Origin: an uncultured Azospirillum sp.
GTDB lineage: Bacteria; Pseudomonadota; Alphaproteobacteria; RF32; CAG-239
NCBI GenBank assembly: GCA_900538765.1
Contig: UQAB01000005.1
Span: 30,364-94,363 of the forward strand
Direction: 5' to 3'
Length of the DNA stretch: 64,000 nucleotides
Made by a program: the position numbers and the translations under genes. The notes under the pieces are model-generated. The model was not told where the DNA came from and searched no databases. It worked only from the letters and a program-made list of their open reading frames with translations. Shown piece after piece: positions 61,453 to 64,000 of this stretch (its first letter is position 1; each line of letters starts with the position of its first letter).

Positions 61453-61756
61453 AAAAATTTCGACTTTTATTTTTCTTGGGCTGATTTTTACTTTGGTTGT
61501 TTGGAACTTGGACAAGCAGAGCAGGGTTATTGTCGATTGGCGGGGATATCACAGCGTGCTGACGGTTCCCGATGCCATGCTTTTGGTTTTGATAGCCGTG
61601 GCGGTAGTTGATTTTGTTAATCGTATTTTCAGGCGTCTGATTTTGATGACACGTTTTGGCTATTTACTTGAAAAACCGGATTGTCCCAAGCGTTTTAATT
61701 TTAAAAACCGTTGTTTGAGCAGAGCGAGAAGATTGAGAAAATTTTTAAAAAACTAA
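61445..61756 (+). CDS. HemY N-terminal domain only (truncated HemY-like)
   Basis: This 103-residue protein starts at 61445, nine bases after AAAGG. It shows two hydrophobic segments (ISTFIFLGLIFTLVVWNL and VPDAMLLVLIAVAVVDFV) around the HemY_N-like QSRVIVDWRGYHSVLTV. Full HemY proteins of about 400 residues continue with TPR repeats; here the frame stops after a basic tail (RARRLRKFLKN). It sits just after the Mic60-like gene, where alphaproteobacterial hemY normally lies. It is either a shortened functional protein or an eroded gene. Confidence 0.7.
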   Translation: MSRKISTFIFLGLIFTLVVWNLDKQSRVIVDWRGYHSVLTVPDAMLLVLIAVAVVDFVNRIFRRLILMTRFGYLLEKPDCPKRFNFKNRCLSRARRLRKFLKN

Positions 61757-61765
61757 GAGGGTAAC

Positions 61766-63163
61766 ATGAATAATCAAGAATTAAAAAAAATATGGCTGGA
61801 CAAGTTTAGCGTTGTGCCGGCTAATTTGAAAAAAATGCAGGAAGTCAATTCTGTGGCAACGGCTTTTAACACCAATGTTGATGCAGTTTTGAAAGTCAAA
61901 GGCAGCAAAATTGCCGAGCTGGCCGGAAAGCTGAATATGTCTTTGAATGATTTGAATGACATCCAGCGGACTAAGCTTGACGAGCCGTCTGATGTGCTTA
62001 AGGGGTTGTTCAGATGTTTTAAGCGCGGTATTGCCGAAGAATGGCTGACGGAAGACAAGCTGGTTTATGATTGGATGGTCGACAATTTGGGATATGACCG
62101 TCTGCAAATGGGCGGACAAGGCGGAATCGTGGCGAACGCTTTGGCTGTTACCGGCGTTAAAAAAGTTTATGCCCATACGAATTCTCTGCCGGAATTGCAG
62201 GCAAACCAGTTTCTTAAACTGGATAATCTGTTATCTTTTGATGCGGCGGGAGAAGAAACGCCGGCGCATAAGATTAACCGGGAAACGGATATTCCACTCA
62301 TTCACTGGATTTTGGAATTTGATAAGGGGGATAAGGTTGAACTTGACGGTGAAACGTTTGTTTGTCCGAAATCGAACCGTTTTATTGCAACTTATGATCC
62401 TCTTAACCTTCATTTGGTTATGGATGAGCATTTTGTGAGAAAAATGAGCGGCGAGAAAGTTGATTATGTTGTTTTGTCCGGTTTTCATGCTCTGACCGAG
62501 CGTAATAACGGTGTGAAACTGCAGGATGACGCGCTGCCGATTATCCAGTCCTGGAAAGACCAGGGAGATTTGATTCATTTGGAAATCGCTTCAACTCAGG
62601 ATATTGCCGTTCGCAAAGCCATTATTAAAAAAATTGCGCCAATCGTTGACTCTGTCGGTATTAATGAGCGTGAGGCCATTGATATTCTTGAAGTTACCGG
62701 TTTTGAAGATTTGGCGGAAAAATGCAATAATGATACGCACAGCGTTAATATGTTTGAGGCAATTTTGAATATTAAAAAACATATCAAAACGCCGCGTATT
62801 CAGTTGCATATGTTTGGTTTATATCTGACTTTGCAGGATAAAAATTATAAAATAACGCCTGAAGAGAACCTGCGCGGTATGATGCTGGCTGCTACGGTGG
62901 CTGCCGGCAAAGCCGGTACCGGCACGATTAACGTTAAGGAAAATCTGTTATGGGCGCAGGGACAGGAAGTTTCTGACGTTGGGTTGAATGAACTCAAGGA
63001 TTTGGCTGAGCATTTGAAAGATGACAAGCTGGTAGAAACAGGTATTGGTGAAGTTGACGGTTATGATTTGATTGCTGTTCCGACGATTTTGGTTGAGAAA
63101 CCGGTTACTCTGGTGGGGATGGGAGATACAATTTCTTCTATTTCGCTGGTTGGTGCCAGATAA
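61766..63163 (+). CDS. ADP-dependent sugar kinase (ADP-glucokinase/phosphofructokinase family)
   Basis: This 465-residue kinase of the archaeal/eukaryotic ADP-dependent family (PF04587) uses ADP as phosphoryl donor for glucose or fructose 6-phosphate. Family regions in order are LQMGGQGGIVANALA near 112, LPELQANQFLKLDNL near 138, VVLSGFHALTERNNGVKL near 233, HLEIASTQD, VGINEREA near 295, RIQLHMFGLYL near 343 and the end GIGEVDGYDLIAVPTILVEKP and GMGDTISSIS with catalytic Asp454. GAGGG precedes the start. The exact sugar is undecided. Confidence 0.85.
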   Translation: MNNQELKKIWLDKFSVVPANLKKMQEVNSVATAFNTNVDAVLKVKGSKIAELAGKLNMSLNDLNDIQRTKLDEPSDVLKGLFRCFKRGIAEEWLTEDKLVYDWMVDNLGYDRLQMGGQGGIVANALAVTGVKKVYAHTNSLPELQANQFLKLDNLLSFDAAGEETPAHKINRETDIPLIHWILEFDKGDKVELDGETFVCPKSNRFIATYDPLNLHLVMDEHFVRKMSGEKVDYVVLSGFHALTERNNGVKLQDDALPIIQSWKDQGDLIHLEIASTQDIAVRKAIIKKIAPIVDSVGINEREAIDILEVTGFEDLAEKCNNDTHSVNMFEAILNIKKHIKTPRIQLHMFGLYLTLQDKNYKITPEENLRGMMLAATVAAGKAGTGTINVKENLLWAQGQEVSDVGLNELKDLAEHLKDDKLVETGIGEVDGYDLIAVPTILVEKPVTLVGMGDTISSISLVGAR

Positions 63164-63168
63164 AGAAA

Positions 63169-63202
63169 AAATCCCTTTCTTAAAAAAGAAAGGGATTTTT
63201 TT
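63169..63202. terminator. Bidirectional terminator after the kinase
   Basis: The stem AAATCCCTTTCTT / AAGAAAGGGATTT ends in a long T run. Confidence 0.9.
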
Positions 63203-63223
63203 AGTGTTTGGCAAGAATTTATA

Positions 63224-64000
63224 TTACTTACATTCGCCGAACCAGGTTCCGCTGTTGTCTTTACAACGCTGGGTAAATGTTTGCCCCGCTTTACAGTCCG
63301 CCGCGGTTTGTTCATACGGACATTCAATAACGCATGAACTTCCGTAGGTCCAACTGCCGCAAGTGCAAGGGTCAACCGCGATTGTATTTCCTGTGCATCG
63401 TGTTTTGCCATAACAAGGGCCTTTGTTGCCTTCACAATCTATACTATCGCATATACCATAATATTTGACGATTGTTCCATTAGACATAGTGCACTTATCT
63501 TTGACGTAGTATCTGCTTGGTCCTGGATAAGCTGTACAGGAACCGCCATTGGAATTTATCTCATCATAATTACAAGTTTCATTACAAACATCAAGATAGT
63601 TGGAGTTGCAAATACATTCAGCACTTCCCGGTTTATTATATCCATTTCCGCTTGGACAATAAACTTTTCCATAGCAAGGCCCTTTAATACCGTCTATTGC
63701 TCCGTCGCAATATGTATAAAGATAAAGCGTGACACCTTTTTGTGTGGTGCAATAAGGACGAACTTTTGTTCCATAGTTAGCTCTATTCTCCATACCATCT
63801 ACATCAACAAAACCGCCACCTTTTTCACCGGGCAAGCACGTCTCCTTCACGAGACAGGTTTCGTAGAAAGTTTTGTCACCGGCTTTGCAGGAAGCGCCGG
63901 AACCGGTTTTGGTGTCGCCGCAATAGACATATCCCGGACACTGACAGGTGCGGTCTTCCGGATCGCACACTTTGCAACACAGACGAGAACCGCCGCAACC
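63224..64000 (-). CDS. Cys-rich secreted-type protein, partial (runs off the right edge)
   Basis: At least 258 residues are present and the frame stays open to base 64000, so the N terminus is outside. The Met at 63970 is internal. Repeated Cys modules occur: GPCYGKVYCPSGNG and GPCYGKTRCTGNT, CQCPGYVYCGDTKTGSGASCKAGDK, CICNSNYLDVCNETCNYDE, and the terminal QTAADCKAGQTFTQRC. They resemble the other Cys-rich proteins of the window. It lacks the Lcl domain. It is probably exported; the function is unknown. Confidence 0.65.
   Translation of the reverse strand, partial: GCGGSRLCCKVCDPEDRTCQCPGYVYCGDTKTGSGASCKAGDKTFYETCLVKETCLPGEKGGGFVDVDGMENRANYGTKVRPYCTTQKGVTLYLYTYCDGAIDGIKGPCYGKVYCPSGNGYNKPGSAECICNSNYLDVCNETCNYDEINSNGGSCTAYPGPSRYYVKDKCTMSNGTIVKYYGICDSIDCEGNKGPCYGKTRCTGNTIAVDPCTCGSWTYGSSCVIECPYEQTAADCKAGQTFTQRCKDNSGTWFGECK

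Noticed and set aside
1..64000. CRISPR array, insertion sequence or prophage
   Set aside because: No regularly spaced direct repeats, transposase or phage structural genes were seen in the window.

Overview
This window is a chromosomal segment of a low-to-moderate GC alphaproteobacterium. The evidence is combined: the order rho / origin-like gap / coaE / dnaQ / Smr / mltA / Tim44-like / secB; the block mnmE-mnmG-(insert)-rsmG-parA-parB; a short alphaproteobacterial-type HprK next to tsaE; mlaE-mlaF; IalB, Mic60-like and HemY-like proteins; a TIGR01459-type HAD protein; and GANTC and TTAA-N7-TTAA sites in the origin-like gap. Many Cys-rich secreted proteins and DUF1566/Lcl-like paralogues suggest a host-associated (gut-type, uncultured) lineage. 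That last point is inference from family memory, not something the sequence proves.

Layout. 1-7 kb: an Aas-type acyl-ACP ligase (5' cut by the window edge), three paralogous Lcl/DUF1566-like proteins, a Cys-rich EGF-like secreted protein carrying a structured repeat inside its reading frame, a porin and an OmpR-type regulator. 7-15 kb: xth-lolA, a tiny Ser-rich peptide, a leftward PTS-type operon (unknown protein, EIIA-Man, HPr, orphan DNA methyltransferase), an MsbA-like ABC exporter, an archaeal-type thymidine/AMP phosphorylase and an oxidoreductase. 15-31 kb: dnaK, dnaJ, rlmN, ialB, cca, yraN-rsmI, an LpoA-like lipoprotein, SRP RNA-dnaX-ybaB-recR and a DUF1796 protein. 31-41 kb: a long structured RNA leader in front of a Cys-rich Lcl protein, then a long leftward run with cvpA, radA, mlaF, mlaE, hprK, tsaE, a nuclease-like protein and three surface-glycan enzymes. 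41-53 kb: parB-parA-rsmG, two PHP and two HD phosphohydrolases inserted before mnmG, then mnmE, with two perfect parS sites. 53.3-53.8 kb: a Caulobacter-like oriC candidate with DnaA boxes, two CtrA-type sites and five GANTC sites. 54-64 kb: coaE, dnaQ, Smr, a membrane protein, mltA, Tim44-like, secB, nth, tsaD, Mic60-like, a HemY cut down to its membrane part, an ADP-dependent sugar kinase and a Cys-rich protein running off the right edge.

The most unusual signals are: (i) a 15-base motif, AACACTGTATTTAAA, present 12 times, always in the sense direction of leftward genes, in two reading frames or directly at stop codons; (ii) a conserved multi-hairpin leader shared by two Cys-rich Lcl genes, one copy having a terminator and an anti-Shine-Dalgarno pairing; (iii) a hairpin repeat that has become protein coding; (iv) nine As in dnaX, with stops close by in both other frames, as in Thermus; (v) an archaeal-type ADP-dependent kinase. 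No tRNA, rRNA, insertion sequence, CRISPR array or reverse transcriptase was seen.
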